64,000 bases of DNA from Cedecea neteri (GCF_000758305.1 NZ_CP009458.1:186001-250000); one strand, 5' to 3'. Numbered from the stretch's first letter, positions 33,625 through 42,227 are shown. The notes: generated by a model from the sequence alone, not told the origin. Program-made: numbers and translations.

Positions 33625-33927
33625 ACGTATTTAGCTTCCAGTAGCAAAGGGCAAAAAAAGGGCTTACAGACTGTAATGAGTCAAGGTTAACCAGCAGGTT
33701 ATCAACAATTAAAGAAGGGATGGAAATAATAAATAACTAAAACGACTAATCGTTTTTTCAGGTAAATCATAGTGTTAAAAGTGATTAACTAACTATCTGA
33801 TGAATATGACATTTCAGCGTATTCACCGTTGCTTACACCGTGTCGCCGGACAATGCGCCGTTTAGTTAATGCGAAAAATAGTCCATTCCGCTATCATGCG
33901 GCGGTTTTTTGAATTCCAGAGAGTCGA
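33625..33927. promoter_or_regulatory. Divergent cysJ-queD control region
   Basis: About 300 bases without a gene. The cysJ-proximal half is AT-rich, as at CysB-activated cysJ promoters in relatives, but I cannot draw a CysB site. On the queD side TATCAT (33892-33897) is a candidate -10 box, overlapped by a short CCGC/GCGG hairpin followed by T6. Confidence 0.4.
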
Positions 33928-34293
33928 ATGATGTCCACCACCCTGTTTAAAGATTTTACCTTCGAAGCCGCCCACCGCCTGCCGCACGTACCGGAAGGCC
34001 ACAAATGCGGTCGCCTGCATGGCCACTCCTTTATGGTGCGCCTGGAAATTACCGGCGAGGTAGATCCGTATACCGGCTGGATCATGGACTTCTCCGAGCT
34101 GAAAGCGGCGTTTAAGCCTACCTACGATCGCCTCGATCACTATTATCTGAACGATATCCCAGGACTTGAAAACCCTACCAGCGAAGTGCTGGCAAAATGG
34201 ATTTGGGATCAGATGAAACCTGTCGTGCCGCTGCTGAGCGCGGTGATGATCAAAGAAACCTGTACCGCAGGCTGCGTCTACCGCGGCGAATAA
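33928..34293 (+). CDS. queD: 6-carboxy-5,6,7,8-tetrahydropterin synthase QueD
   Basis: It converts dihydroneopterin triphosphate to 6-carboxytetrahydropterin, an early step of queuosine synthesis. Zinc-binding histidines are in AAHRL and RLHGHSF and the catalytic cysteine in HKCGRLHGH. 121 residues, nearly the same as E. coli. The partner enzyme queE lies on the other side of the ygc locus. The tandem ATG start follows AGAGAG. Confidence 0.98.
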   Translation: MMSTTLFKDFTFEAAHRLPHVPEGHKCGRLHGHSFMVRLEITGEVDPYTGWIMDFSELKAAFKPTYDRLDHYYLNDIPGLENPTSEVLAKWIWDQMKPVVPLLSAVMIKETCTAGCVYRGE

Positions 34294-34299
34294 GCTAAA

Positions 34300-34327
34300 A
34301 AAAGTCCGGAAATCAACCCGGACTTTT
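34300..34327 (+). terminator. Intrinsic terminator of queD
   Basis: AAAAGTCCGG (34300-34309) pairs with CCGGACTTTT (34318-34327), the T-run being part of the stem. Confidence 0.9.
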
Positions 34328-34404
34328 CCTCTCTGCGCCCCCCATCAAGCTAATTTTCATCCCACTTTGGTAAGCTACGCCGTCGCAACTAAAAGGTGCA
34401 CGGG

Positions 34405-35691
34405 ATGGCCACTACAGATTTCGATATTATCGTCGTTGGCGCAGGGATCGCAGGCTCCTGCTGCGCGGTAGAGTGCGCGCGCACCGGGCTAAATGTTCTG
34501 CTTGTTGAGCGGGCAACTCAGCCCGGAGGTAAAAACCTGTCTGGCGGCAGGCTTTACACTTCAGCGTTTGAATATCTCTTTCCTGATTTTTCTCGCTCCG
34601 CCCCGCTTGAACGCTGTATTACCCATGAAAAGCTCTCCGCGCTGACGGCAGACACTTCAACCACGCTGAGCTTTCAATATCCTTCGGCGACGTCATACAG
34701 CGTGCTGCGTGCCCGGCTGGATCCGTGGCTGTTCCAGCAGGCTGAACAAGCCGGCGCGCAGTGCCTGACGGCGACTCAGGTCGATAGCCTGCATATTGAA
34801 AACGGCGTGGTGAGCGGCGTGGTGAGCGGCGTGGTGATTGACGGCGAAGTGTTAAGCGCCAAAGCCGTGGTTATTGCCGAAGGTGCCAATACCCTGCTGG
34901 CGGAACAGCACAAGCTGTTGAATAAGCTGCCCGAACACGGCGTTGCCGTTGGCGTAAAAGAAGTGCTGGCGCTGCCGAAAGAAGATCTTGAGAACCGCTT
35001 CGCGCTTGAAGGTGACGCAGGTGCCGCCTGGCTGTTCACCGGCGGTATCTGCGGCGAACTGCCTGCGGGCGGGTTCCTCTATACCAATCTCGATACGCTT
35101 TCTGTTGGCATTGTCTGCCCGCTCTCTTCGATCCGGGCTTCCTCCGCAGCGCTTCCCGACCTGCTGGAAAACTTCAAGCATCACCCGACACTCCGCCCGC
35201 TTCTGCGCCGTGCCGAGCTGGTGGAATACGGCGCGCATCTAATCCCTGAATGTGGCTTGAACGGGCTTCCCGAGCGCCTGGCTGGCCCCGGCTATTTGCT
35301 GGTGGGAGACAGCGCCCGTTTCTGTATCAATACCGGTTTCACCGTGCGAGGCATGGATTTGGCGGCGCTTTCGGCAAAAGCGGCGGCGCAAACGCTGATT
35401 CAAGCGTTACAGGATAATGCCAGTGTCGATCTTCATCAGGCGTACCGCCACCAGCTGGAGCGCACTTCGCTATGGGCGGTACTGGAACGCTATCGCAAGA
35501 TGCCTGATTTTTTACAAACGCCGGGGCTCTTTCAGGACTATCCGCACCTGCTGGCCGAGCTGCAGCGTGATATCTTTGATCCCCGAAACGCATCGCCGCC
35601 ACGCCTCAGCAGCCTGCTGTGGAAACATGCCCGTAAAGCGGGTATTTCCAGACTGGTTAAAGACATTTTTCGCGGAGGACGCAGCCTGTGA
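34405..35691 (+). CDS. ygcN: FixC-like flavoprotein oxidoreductase YgcN
   Basis: A 428-residue FAD protein of the ETF:quinone oxidoreductase (FixC) family. The dinucleotide-binding motif IIVVGAGIAGSCCA is at the N-terminus, and LLVGDSARFCINTG is the second FAD motif. It is expected to pass electrons from an ETF to the quinone pool together with ferredoxin-like YgcO, whose start overlaps its stop. I chose ATG 34405 because AAGG is 8 bases upstream; the GTG at 34396 is less likely. A 12-bp tandem repeat (34804-34837) encodes GVVSGVVSGVV in the middle of the protein. Confidence 0.93.
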   Translation: MATTDFDIIVVGAGIAGSCCAVECARTGLNVLLVERATQPGGKNLSGGRLYTSAFEYLFPDFSRSAPLERCITHEKLSALTADTSTTLSFQYPSATSYSVLRARLDPWLFQQAEQAGAQCLTATQVDSLHIENGVVSGVVSGVVIDGEVLSAKAVVIAEGANTLLAEQHKLLNKLPEHGVAVGVKEVLALPKEDLENRFALEGDAGAAWLFTGGICGELPAGGFLYTNLDTLSVGIVCPLSSIRASSAALPDLLENFKHHPTLRPLLRRAELVEYGAHLIPECGLNGLPERLAGPGYLLVGDSARFCINTGFTVRGMDLAALSAKAAAQTLIQALQDNASVDLHQAYRHQLERTSLWAVLERYRKMPDFLQTPGLFQDYPHLLAELQRDIFDPRNASPPRLSSLLWKHARKAGISRLVKDIFRGGRSL

Positions 35692-35960
35692 ACCTGCATG
35701 AAAAACTGGCCAGGAACGCCTGGCAGCCTGCGGAGAAACCGCATATTGTCCCGGCAGACAATCCCGATATTGAACAGCTTGCTCTGCTAGTACGCGCCTG
35801 CCCCGCCGGGTTATACAGACAGAAAGAAGACGGCAGCCTGCACATTGATACCCCCGGCTGCCTGGAGTGCGGCACCTGCCGCCTGCTGTGCGACGAACAA
35901 ACCCTCAGCCGCTGGCGCTACCCGCCCGCAGGCTGCGGCATCCAATTACGCTTTGGTTAA
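35688..35960 (+). CDS. ygcO: FixX-like ferredoxin YgcO
   Basis: A 90-residue ferredoxin of the FixX type. Cysteines 38, 58, 61, 64 and 68 (RACPAG, GCLECGTCRLLC) fit one 4Fe-4S cluster, as in the iron-sulfur part of ETF:quinone oxidoreductases. It overlaps ygcN by 4 bases (ATGA coupling) and precedes ygcP. Confidence 0.93.
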   Translation: MNLHEKLARNAWQPAEKPHIVPADNPDIEQLALLVRACPAGLYRQKEDGSLHIDTPGCLECGTCRLLCDEQTLSRWRYPPAGCGIQLRFG

Positions 35961-35972
35961 GGAGTCCAAGCT

Positions 35973-36548
35973 GTGTCCCTGATGTCCCTACTCAAGCAAC
36001 ACCCGCTGATTGCAGCGGTAAAAGATAACCAGAGCCTGCAGCTGGCGCTGGAATCCGACTGCCAGGTGATTTCCGTGCTGTTCGGCAATATCTGCACCAT
36101 TACCGGTATCGTGCAGCAAATTAAGAAGGCGAATAAATACGCGCTGGTGCACGTCGATTTACTGGAAGGGACGTCGAATAAAGAGATTGTGATTAACTTT
36201 CTGAAACTGGTGACCCAGGCCGACGGGGTGATCAGCACCAAAGCGCCGATGGTGAAAGCGGCCAGGGCTCAGGGGTTCTTTGCCATTCACCGGCTGTTTA
36301 TCGTCGATTCCATCTCTTACCACAACATCGATAAACAGGTGGCCCAGTCGAACCCGGACTGCATCGAAATCCTGCCGGGCTGTATGCCGAAGGTAATGAA
36401 ATGGGTCACGGAAAAAATCGATCTTCCGGTGATTGCCGGTGGCCTGGTGTGCGACGCGGAGGATGCCAACAACGCGCTCAGCGCCGGAGCATTGGCTATC
36501 TCCACCACCAATACCGGCGTCTGGCAGTTGGCTAAATATCTTCCCTGA
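35973..36548 (+). CDS. ygcP: GlpP-family RNA antiterminator YgcP
   Basis: A 191-residue TIM-barrel-like protein of the glycerol-3-phosphate responsive antiterminator family, whose founding member GlpP of Bacillus binds leader RNA of glpD and prevents termination. Typical motifs here are VHVDLLEG, ADGVISTK, DCIEILPG and VIAGGLV. GTG 35973 is preferred because AGGAGT lies 8 bases upstream. Two leaders 5-6 kb downstream in the same locus carry a shared hairpin element overlapping a terminator; YgcP is the obvious candidate to act there. Its 3' end overlaps that of convergent ygcQ by 17 bases. Confidence 0.92.
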   Translation: MSLMSLLKQHPLIAAVKDNQSLQLALESDCQVISVLFGNICTITGIVQQIKKANKYALVHVDLLEGTSNKEIVINFLKLVTQADGVISTKAPMVKAARAQGFFAIHRLFIVDSISYHNIDKQVAQSNPDCIEILPGCMPKVMKWVTEKIDLPVIAGGLVCDAEDANNALSAGALAISTTNTGVWQLAKYLP

Positions 36549-37398
36549 CGCAGGTTTGCAGCTCGGCTAGCACCGGCAGCAAATCATCGACGATCCCCAC
36601 ATCAGCATGGCGGAAAATCGCCGCCTGCGGATCGTTGTTGATGGCAACAATGAACTGACTGTGGGCAATGCCGCTGATAAAAGCCGGTGCGCCGGAAACG
36701 CCTGCCGCAATGCAAACATCTGCGGCAACCTGAGTACCGGACATCCCCAGCAGCTTGTCCATACTGCACCAGGCGTGCATCACCGCTTCGCGGCTGGCGC
36801 CGGTTTCCATGCCCAGCCCGCAGGCGATCTCCTCCACCTGCGCCATGCCTTGCGGGCTGCCAACGCCCCGCCCCACCACCAGCACAAGCCTGGCATCGGC
36901 CAGGCCGGATTCGGCTTCATCGGCAATTACCGCAGACTCAACCAGCCAGCCAGGTTTCTGTGCTGCAACGGGTATCTGCACGTACTCGATCTCCGGCTGC
37001 CAGGTTTTGGCTCCCGGCGCGGCGGCTACGCTCAGGCACCAGGGCTTATTTTGCAGTTGAAGCGCTGCCACCAGCGCGCCGCCATAGGCGTTTTTATGCA
37101 CTACCTGCCGGGGAAAATCCGCGTCGTTAATCGCGCTCCACGCCTCCCCTTGCAGCCGGTGCGCCAGCCGGGTGGCAAGCTCTGCGCCCTGCCAGCCAGA
37201 AGGAAATAGCAGCATGTCTACTGGAGCACGCACAAAGTGGGCATACAAACCATCAAGCAGCGGCTCGCTGTATTCACTCTCCGGCAGCAGCCAGGCTTCG
37301 ACATGTTCTGCTGCCATTTCACTGCGGGCAATGAAATGCCCTATCTCATTGAGCACCGACGCTTGCCTCGCTTCAGGCAGAATCAGGGCAATTTTCAT
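36532..37398 (-). CDS. ygcQ: Electron transfer flavoprotein alpha-like subunit YgcQ
   Basis: A 288-residue protein of the ETF alpha/FixB family. The C-terminal FAD-binding domain is recognisable in LVVGRGVGSPQGM, GTQVAADVCIAAGVSGAPAF and VAINNDPQAAIFRHADVGIVDD. It is last in the ygcW-ygcU-ygcS-ygcR-ygcQ operon and overlaps ygcR by 4 bases. Confidence 0.92.
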   Translation of the reverse strand: MKIALILPEARQASVLNEIGHFIARSEMAAEHVEAWLLPESEYSEPLLDGLYAHFVRAPVDMLLFPSGWQGAELATRLAHRLQGEAWSAINDADFPRQVVHKNAYGGALVAALQLQNKPWCLSVAAAPGAKTWQPEIEYVQIPVAAQKPGWLVESAVIADEAESGLADARLVLVVGRGVGSPQGMAQVEEIACGLGMETGASREAVMHAWCSMDKLLGMSGTQVAADVCIAAGVSGAPAFISGIAHSQFIVAINNDPQAAIFRHADVGIVDDLLPVLAELQTCVREDI

Positions 37399-38174
37399 GA
37401 CTGCATCCTTTTACGTAACCAGTCGCGGTAGAGGCTGCGGGCCTTTTCACGCGCGTCGCTGCCCTGAATAATTAAGCCACCGCGCTGCCGCTGAGGGTGA
37501 TCCAGCCCGACCAGAGGAGATACGGCCCCCTCATAGTCCTGGGCTTTCACAGGCAAAACCTCAACGTCCGAAGCTTTCACCGCCAGCTTTTGCCGCAGCC
37601 CAGGCGTTCTCAGGCAGTAATCCCCCCCGCTTTCAATCATCAGCACCGCTGGCAACCGCACGGTAAGGCTGCGTTTCCCTGTGCCGTGCCGCTGTTTCAG
37701 GCAAACCTGCTGCCGTTCAGCATCGAGCGTGAAATCATAGACCTGGCTGAAGCATGGCCAGCCCAGCTGTTCGGCGAGGTAAAAACCCGTCTGCCCGCTG
37801 TTACCTTCGGCGCTGCGTGAGCCCATGACCACCAGAGATTGAGAATGTTGCTGCTGCCATGCGGCCAGCAAAGCAGCCACTGATGCGGGGGAAAAAGTTA
37901 GCTCATCATCCGGCTGCAGCCGCACGGCTCGCAGGAACCCCAGCGCTTTGAACTGGCGAAGAAAACTGTCCGCGCGTTCAAGGCCAATGCTTAAGGCGGT
38001 AAGGTTCAGGCCTTCAGCCTGATGCAGCAGTATCTCCGCGGCAGCAGCCTCATCTTCCCCCAGGCAAGGGCGCGTTATCGACGTGTCCAGGCTACCCTGC
38101 CCGGCGGCCAGCCAGTCTTTTTCCGCCAGCATGGCGAGATCGGGCTCGGCCTTAAAGGCTAACAGAATGTTCAT
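37395..38174 (-). CDS. ygcR: Electron transfer flavoprotein beta-like subunit YgcR
   Basis: A 259-residue ETF beta/FixA family protein: ILLAFKAEPDLAML at the N-terminus, LVVMGSRSAEGNSGQTG in the nucleotide-binding region and a late basic stretch. With YgcQ it should form an ETF that collects electrons from one of the dehydrogenases of the locus. It overlaps ygcS by 23 bases. Confidence 0.92.
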   Translation of the reverse strand: MNILLAFKAEPDLAMLAEKDWLAAGQGSLDTSITRPCLGEDEAAAAEILLHQAEGLNLTALSIGLERADSFLRQFKALGFLRAVRLQPDDELTFSPASVAALLAAWQQQHSQSLVVMGSRSAEGNSGQTGFYLAEQLGWPCFSQVYDFTLDAERQQVCLKQRHGTGKRSLTVRLPAVLMIESGGDYCLRTPGLRQKLAVKASDVEVLPVKAQDYEGAVSPLVGLDHPQRQRGGLIIQGSDAREKARSLYRDWLRKRMQS

Positions 38175-39507
38175 GGTTCACTCCCGGTGGCTGCTCTTTA
38201 TTCCCGGACGCGGCCACAAGGCTCATGTTTCGCGTTTCCGGCGCCCAGAAGACGGAAACCAGCAGGCCCAGCATAAGCACCGCGCTGAGTAAAAGCATGG
38301 TGTTTTGCACCCCGAAGGAAACCAGCGCCACCGGCAACAGGCCGGTGCTGATTGCCGAGCCCAGGCGGCTCATCGACGTCGCAAACCCTACGCCCAGCGA
38401 GCGAATATCCGTCGGGAAACTCTCCGCCGGCAGCACGCCGACCAGGTTGCTGACCGCTGAAATGGTCAGCGTAAAAACAAAGAACAGCAGCAGAATAATT
38501 GTACCGTGTTGTTCCGGCACCAGCGCCAGCGCGGTAAGGCTGAAGAACAGCACCAGAAAACCGCCGATCAGGAAGCCACGCCTTGAGCAGCGGTGAGTCA
38601 GCACCAGGCCCGCAATCGCCCCCACCACCAGCACCATATTCAGCAGCAGGCTGGCGGTCAGGCCATCCTGCATACCCAGCAGCCCGGTAATGGACGGCAG
38701 CCAGGTATAAATCGCAAACCACGGGATCACCAGGCAAACAAAGAACAGGCTATTAAACGCGGTACGCCGCCAGTATTGTTCGGAAAACAGCGTGCGGAGA
38801 TGACGGGAGGTCGGCACCGCAATCTCATCGCTAATAACGACGTGTTCGCCGAAGCAACGGCGCACAATCTGATGCGCTTCGGACACTCGCCCCTGGCGAA
38901 GCAGCCAGCGGGGAGATTCCGGGGTTCCCCAACGTAATAAAGTGATTAATAGCGCGGGAAAGGCAGCGGAAGCCAGCAGCCAGCGCCAGGCATCCGGACC
39001 GCTCTCCACTAGCTGATGCCCAATGAGGCTTGCCAGCACGTAACCCAGCGTCCAGACTACGCTAAACGCGCCGAGCAGCACGCCACGATGTTTGCGCGGG
39101 GAAAATTCGGCCAGCATGGTGTGGCCCACTGAGTAGTCACCGCCCAGCCCGATACCAATCAACACCCGCAGCAGAATCAGCTGCTCTACGTTGCTAACGA
39201 AAAACTGTAAAAAAGAGGCCAGTGTGATGAGCACGAAGCTGAAGTTAAAAATTTTCTGACGACCAATATGATCGGAGATCCAGCCCAGCACCAGGCTGCC
39301 AAGAAACAGCCCAAACAGCGCCGAGCCGCCCACTAATCCTTCCTGAAGTGGCGTCAGGCCCATTTGCGGCGTAATCATCACCAGCGCAAAACCAATTACG
39401 CCGAGCACGTAGCCATCCGTCAGGTGAGCGCCAAAGGTCAGCCCGGCAATGCGTAAATGAAAGCGATTAAGCGGCAGGTCATCCATACGAACCGGTTCGG
39501 CGTGCAT
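38152..39507 (-). CDS. ygcS: MFS transporter YgcS
   Basis: A 451-residue major facilitator protein of the sugar/metabolite:H+ symporter type with 12 predicted helices. Family motifs include GWISDHIGRQK after helix 2 and LIGIGLGGDYSVGHTMLAEFSP. It lies between ygcU and ygcR in one operon and probably imports the locus substrate; the substrate is unknown. Confidence 0.92.
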   Translation of the reverse strand: MHAEPVRMDDLPLNRFHLRIAGLTFGAHLTDGYVLGVIGFALVMITPQMGLTPLQEGLVGGSALFGLFLGSLVLGWISDHIGRQKIFNFSFVLITLASFLQFFVSNVEQLILLRVLIGIGLGGDYSVGHTMLAEFSPRKHRGVLLGAFSVVWTLGYVLASLIGHQLVESGPDAWRWLLASAAFPALLITLLRWGTPESPRWLLRQGRVSEAHQIVRRCFGEHVVISDEIAVPTSRHLRTLFSEQYWRRTAFNSLFFVCLVIPWFAIYTWLPSITGLLGMQDGLTASLLLNMVLVVGAIAGLVLTHRCSRRGFLIGGFLVLFFSLTALALVPEQHGTIILLLFFVFTLTISAVSNLVGVLPAESFPTDIRSLGVGFATSMSRLGSAISTGLLPVALVSFGVQNTMLLLSAVLMLGLLVSVFWAPETRNMSLVAASGNKEQPPGVNHEHSVSL

Positions 39508-39538
39508 ACTGATTCCTTTGTCGATCCGTAAATGAAGA

Positions 39539-39562
39539 GGTCGGCTCCTGAGAGCCGACCTG
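39539..39562 (-). other. Intercistronic hairpin between ygcU and ygcS
   Basis: AGGTCGGCTC (39539-39548) pairs perfectly with GAGCCGACCT (39553-39562) around 4 bases. No T-run follows on the minus strand, so an RNA-stability or partial-termination role between operon genes is likelier than full termination. Confidence 0.5.
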
Positions 39563-39567
39563 TACGG

Positions 39568-41022
39568 TTATTTTTCAATCGGCCAAATCGTGCCGGTATT
39601 CATGATGCCGTTCGGATCGTACTGATCTTTCAGGCCCTGCATGATTGGCCAGGCGGTGCCGTGCTCAAGCTTGGACCAGTGCACGCGGTGCTTGCCGATC
39701 CCGTGGTGGTGCACCATCGAGCCGCCGAGGCGAATCGTCTCTTCCACGATGATTTTGTTCAGCGGGTTGTGGTACTTGTCGATCTCCTCTTCCGGCTTGC
39801 AGTCCACCACGTTGTAGTCGTACACGAAGTACATGTTGGTGCCGTTGATGTAGCTGTGGGAAGAGTGGCCGCCCAGCATAGTGATATCACCTGCATGTGG
39901 GAACTCATTGCGAATGCGCTCGATCACATTGTGGTAAATCTCATTAATGCAGCTCCAGCTGCCGGAAACTTCGGTGGTAAAGCCCATGTTGCCGGTTTTC
40001 AGGATCTGCACGCGTTCTGCTGCCACTTTATCCGGGCCCCAGTTCAGGTTGTTGAACCAGGTTTCGATGAGCTTGCTGTCCACCTTCTTGCATTCCGGGT
40101 GACGGGCAACAATTTCTTCGATGCCCGCGCCGGTCGCTTCGGCCAGGCGCTTAGAGCCTTCTGCCATAAAGATCAGCACGCATTTGCCGTCGGCAAAATG
40201 GGTGAAGTGCTGGGTACCATCTTCGGCGTCATACAGGCGGGCAATCGATGGGCGATAGCCTTCCACCATTACTTCGCGCAGGATGTTGAACCCGGTTTTC
40301 ATGTTGTCGAGGATGTAGCCGTAGAACAGGTTGTTTTCCGGCATGTACTTGAAGATTTTCACCGTCACTTCGGTGATATAGCAGAGCGCCCCTTCGTTGC
40401 CGATAATCACGTGGCGAATGTCCGGGCCAGCAGCACGGCGCGGCACGTTTTTAATGCGCGTGATGCTGCCGTCCGGGAACACAGCTTCGAGACCCACCAC
40501 CATGTCCTCAATCGCCCCGTATAGGGTTGAGAACTGACCAATGCTGCGGGTTGCCACAAGACCGCCCATTTGTGCCAGTGGTTTTGACTGCGGCGAGTGG
40601 CCGGTGGTGTAGCCTTTTGCACGCAGCGCATCTTCCAGCACTTCCAGCGGCACACCGCACTGGGCGGTGGCCTGCATGTTTTCAATGTCGATATCGATAA
40701 TCTTGTTCAGTCCGGAGCCGTCCAGCACCACGGAGTTTTTCACCACGGCTTCCAGGCCACCTTCCGTTGCGGAAGCGCCGGTACGCGGGATACAGGTGAT
40801 GTGGTTGCTGTTCAGAAACGCCAGTACGCTGGAGACTTGCTCAGTGTTCTGCAGTTTCACTACCGCGGCCGGCAGCGGCTGAGTGTACACGCCATGAATA
40901 TCCGCATATTTTCTGAACCGGTCGATACTGTTTTTCTGCAATACTTTTTCATCGGTAATAACCTGCTGCGGGCCAACGATTTCTTTTAATTGATCCACAA
41001 TTGCTTCGCGAGATAAAGACAT
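39568..41022 (-). CDS. ygcU: FAD-linked oxidase YgcU
   Basis: A 484-residue flavoprotein of the FAD-binding PCMH (GlcD/alkyl-DHAP synthase) family. The PCMH domain is in the first half (PRTGASATEGGLEAV, GHSPQSKPLAQMGGLVATRS), and the C-terminal half has the HHHGIGKHR motif near the active site. The start at 41022 follows AAGGAG; the longer frame to 41082 is not supported. It probably oxidises a hydroxyl-bearing substrate and passes electrons to the YgcQR ETF. Confidence 0.93.
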   Translation of the reverse strand: MSLSREAIVDQLKEIVGPQQVITDEKVLQKNSIDRFRKYADIHGVYTQPLPAAVVKLQNTEQVSSVLAFLNSNHITCIPRTGASATEGGLEAVVKNSVVLDGSGLNKIIDIDIENMQATAQCGVPLEVLEDALRAKGYTTGHSPQSKPLAQMGGLVATRSIGQFSTLYGAIEDMVVGLEAVFPDGSITRIKNVPRRAAGPDIRHVIIGNEGALCYITEVTVKIFKYMPENNLFYGYILDNMKTGFNILREVMVEGYRPSIARLYDAEDGTQHFTHFADGKCVLIFMAEGSKRLAEATGAGIEEIVARHPECKKVDSKLIETWFNNLNWGPDKVAAERVQILKTGNMGFTTEVSGSWSCINEIYHNVIERIRNEFPHAGDITMLGGHSSHSYINGTNMYFVYDYNVVDCKPEEEIDKYHNPLNKIIVEETIRLGGSMVHHHGIGKHRVHWSKLEHGTAWPIMQGLKDQYDPNGIMNTGTIWPIEK

Positions 41023-41092
41023 GACAACTCCTTCCTGACAAATAAGGGAATACGGATATAAATAAGAGAAAGCAGGAACCACCCTGCGAGAA

Positions 41093-41878
41093 TTACCTGA
41101 CTAAATAACCACCATCAACGACTAACAAATGGCCATTAACATAATCTGAAGCACGGCTGGATAAATAAACCATTGCCCCCATAAGATCCTGCGTTTCACC
41201 CCAGCGGTTGGCTGGAATATGATCCAGTACGCGCTTGTTGGTTTCCGGGTTTTTACGCGTTTCGGTCGTAATATCGGTGGCATAATAACCAGGAGCAATA
41301 CCGTTCACCTGAATATTATATTGGCCTAATTCATCACAATAGGCTTTCGTTAAACCGGCCAGCGCGTGTTTTGTGGCGGAATAAGCCGGAGACCACTGGC
41401 CGCCAAGATAAGAAAATAGCGAACAGATATTAATGATTTTTCCGTGCTTTTGCGGGATCATCACTTTGGCCGCTTCGTAGCTTAATTCGAACGCCGCGGT
41501 CAGGTTGATGTTGATCATCGGGTCCCAGTCGGCACGGCCGAAATCCAGCACCTTGTTGAGCTTACAGATCCCGGCGTTGTTGACCAGAATATCCACCGAG
41601 CCAAAGGTTTCCAGGCACTGGGCGATGACCTGAGCCGGGGCGCCTTTCTCCGTGATATCCACGGTCATAAACGCCACTTTTACGCCTTGCTGTTCAATAA
41701 GTTGACGCGTTTCGCCTTTCTCTTCCACCACCGTTGGAATAAACACATTCGCCCCGGCCTTAGCCAGCGCCATGGCGAACGCCTGCCCAAGCCCGCTGTT
41801 ACCGCCGGTGACAATCGCCGTCTTCCCTTTGAGCGAGAAGAAGTCCAGTGAGAATTCGTTGAGTGCGCTGAGCGACAT
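41093..41878 (-). CDS. ygcW: Short-chain dehydrogenase/reductase YgcW
   Basis: A 261-residue NAD(P)-dependent SDR. The cofactor motif TGGNSGLGQAFA, the NNAG motif and the catalytic YSATK (Tyr-x3-Lys) are present; the sequence resembles 2-deoxy-gluconate dehydrogenase-like enzymes. It is the first gene of the minus-strand operon; AAGGAG lies before the ATG, and a leader terminator ends only 27 bases upstream of the start. Confidence 0.94.
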   Translation of the reverse strand: MSLSALNEFSLDFFSLKGKTAIVTGGNSGLGQAFAMALAKAGANVFIPTVVEEKGETRQLIEQQGVKVAFMTVDITEKGAPAQVIAQCLETFGSVDILVNNAGICKLNKVLDFGRADWDPMININLTAAFELSYEAAKVMIPQKHGKIINICSLFSYLGGQWSPAYSATKHALAGLTKAYCDELGQYNIQVNGIAPGYYATDITTETRKNPETNKRVLDHIPANRWGETQDLMGAMVYLSSRASDYVNGHLLVVDGGYLVR

Positions 41879-41904
41879 GATGAACTCCTTAAATTTTTTA
41901 AACG

Positions 41905-41969
41905 CAAAAAAAATGAGAAAAGCAAGCTCCCCCCGAAAGGGAAGTTACTTTTCTCATCGTCTCTAGTAA
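41905..41969 (-). promoter_or_regulatory. Antiterminator element plus terminator in the ygcW leader
   Basis: On the minus strand the leader reads TTACTAGAG, ACG, ATGAGAAAAGTAA (41945-41969). TTACT pairs with AGTAA, extended by a G-C and an A-T pair, as a small hairpin. The same ATGAGAAAAG is also the 5' arm of a terminator whose 3' arm CTTTTCTCAT leads into T8 (41905-41957, with an inner CCC/GGG helix). The two folds exclude each other. The same element lies before yqcE. Control by YgcP is inferred. Confidence 0.8.
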
Positions 41970-42007
41970 CTGGCTAAAATAAGTATCACAGCGGTGGGGG
42001 CATGTTA

Positions 42008-42023
42008 TGTGATCAACCTCACA
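42008..42023 (-). promoter_or_regulatory. CRP site and promoter for ygcW operon
   Basis: TGTGA-TCAACC-TCACA is a perfect 5-6-5 CRP consensus. A -10 box GATACT lies on the minus strand at 41982-41987, placing the predicted start near 41975 and the CRP centre about 40 bases upstream, a class II arrangement. Confidence 0.75.
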
Positions 42024-42076
42024 ACTCATTAACAAGAAGGTTTTATCGCTAAATTATTCACCATGAAAACCAATAT

Positions 42077-42092
42077 CGTGATATTTCTCACA
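42077..42092 (+). promoter_or_regulatory. CRP site and promoter for yqcE operon
   Basis: CGTGA-TATTTC-TCACA matches the CRP consensus at 9 of 10 positions. The -10 box GATAAT (42112-42117) is placed so that the CRP centre is about 40 bases before the predicted start near 42124, mirroring the ygcW side. Between the two CRP sites there is no gene. Confidence 0.7.
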
Positions 42093-42128
42093 CTAAAAAA
42101 CGATCTCTCATGATAATAATCTCCGCAA

Positions 42129-42194
42129 TTACTAGAGCCCATGAGAAAAGTAATCAGCCCTTAAAAGGGGATTGGTTACTTTTCTCTTTTTTTT
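42129..42194 (+). promoter_or_regulatory. Antiterminator element plus terminator in the yqcE leader
   Basis: TTACTAGAG, CCC, ATGAGAAAAGTAA spans 42129-42153. TTACT (42129-42133) pairs with AGTAA (42149-42153), extended by A42128-T42154, where the ygcW copy has G-C at the same position: a compensatory change. The terminator pairs GAGAAAAGTAA (42143-42153) with TTACTTTTCTC (42176-42186), an inner helix follows, and T8 ends it at 42194. It stands 33 bases before the yqcE start, so expression needs read-through. Confidence 0.82.
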
Positions 42195-42227
42195 GTCTTT
42201 AACAATCCTGATTACTGAGAGCACACC

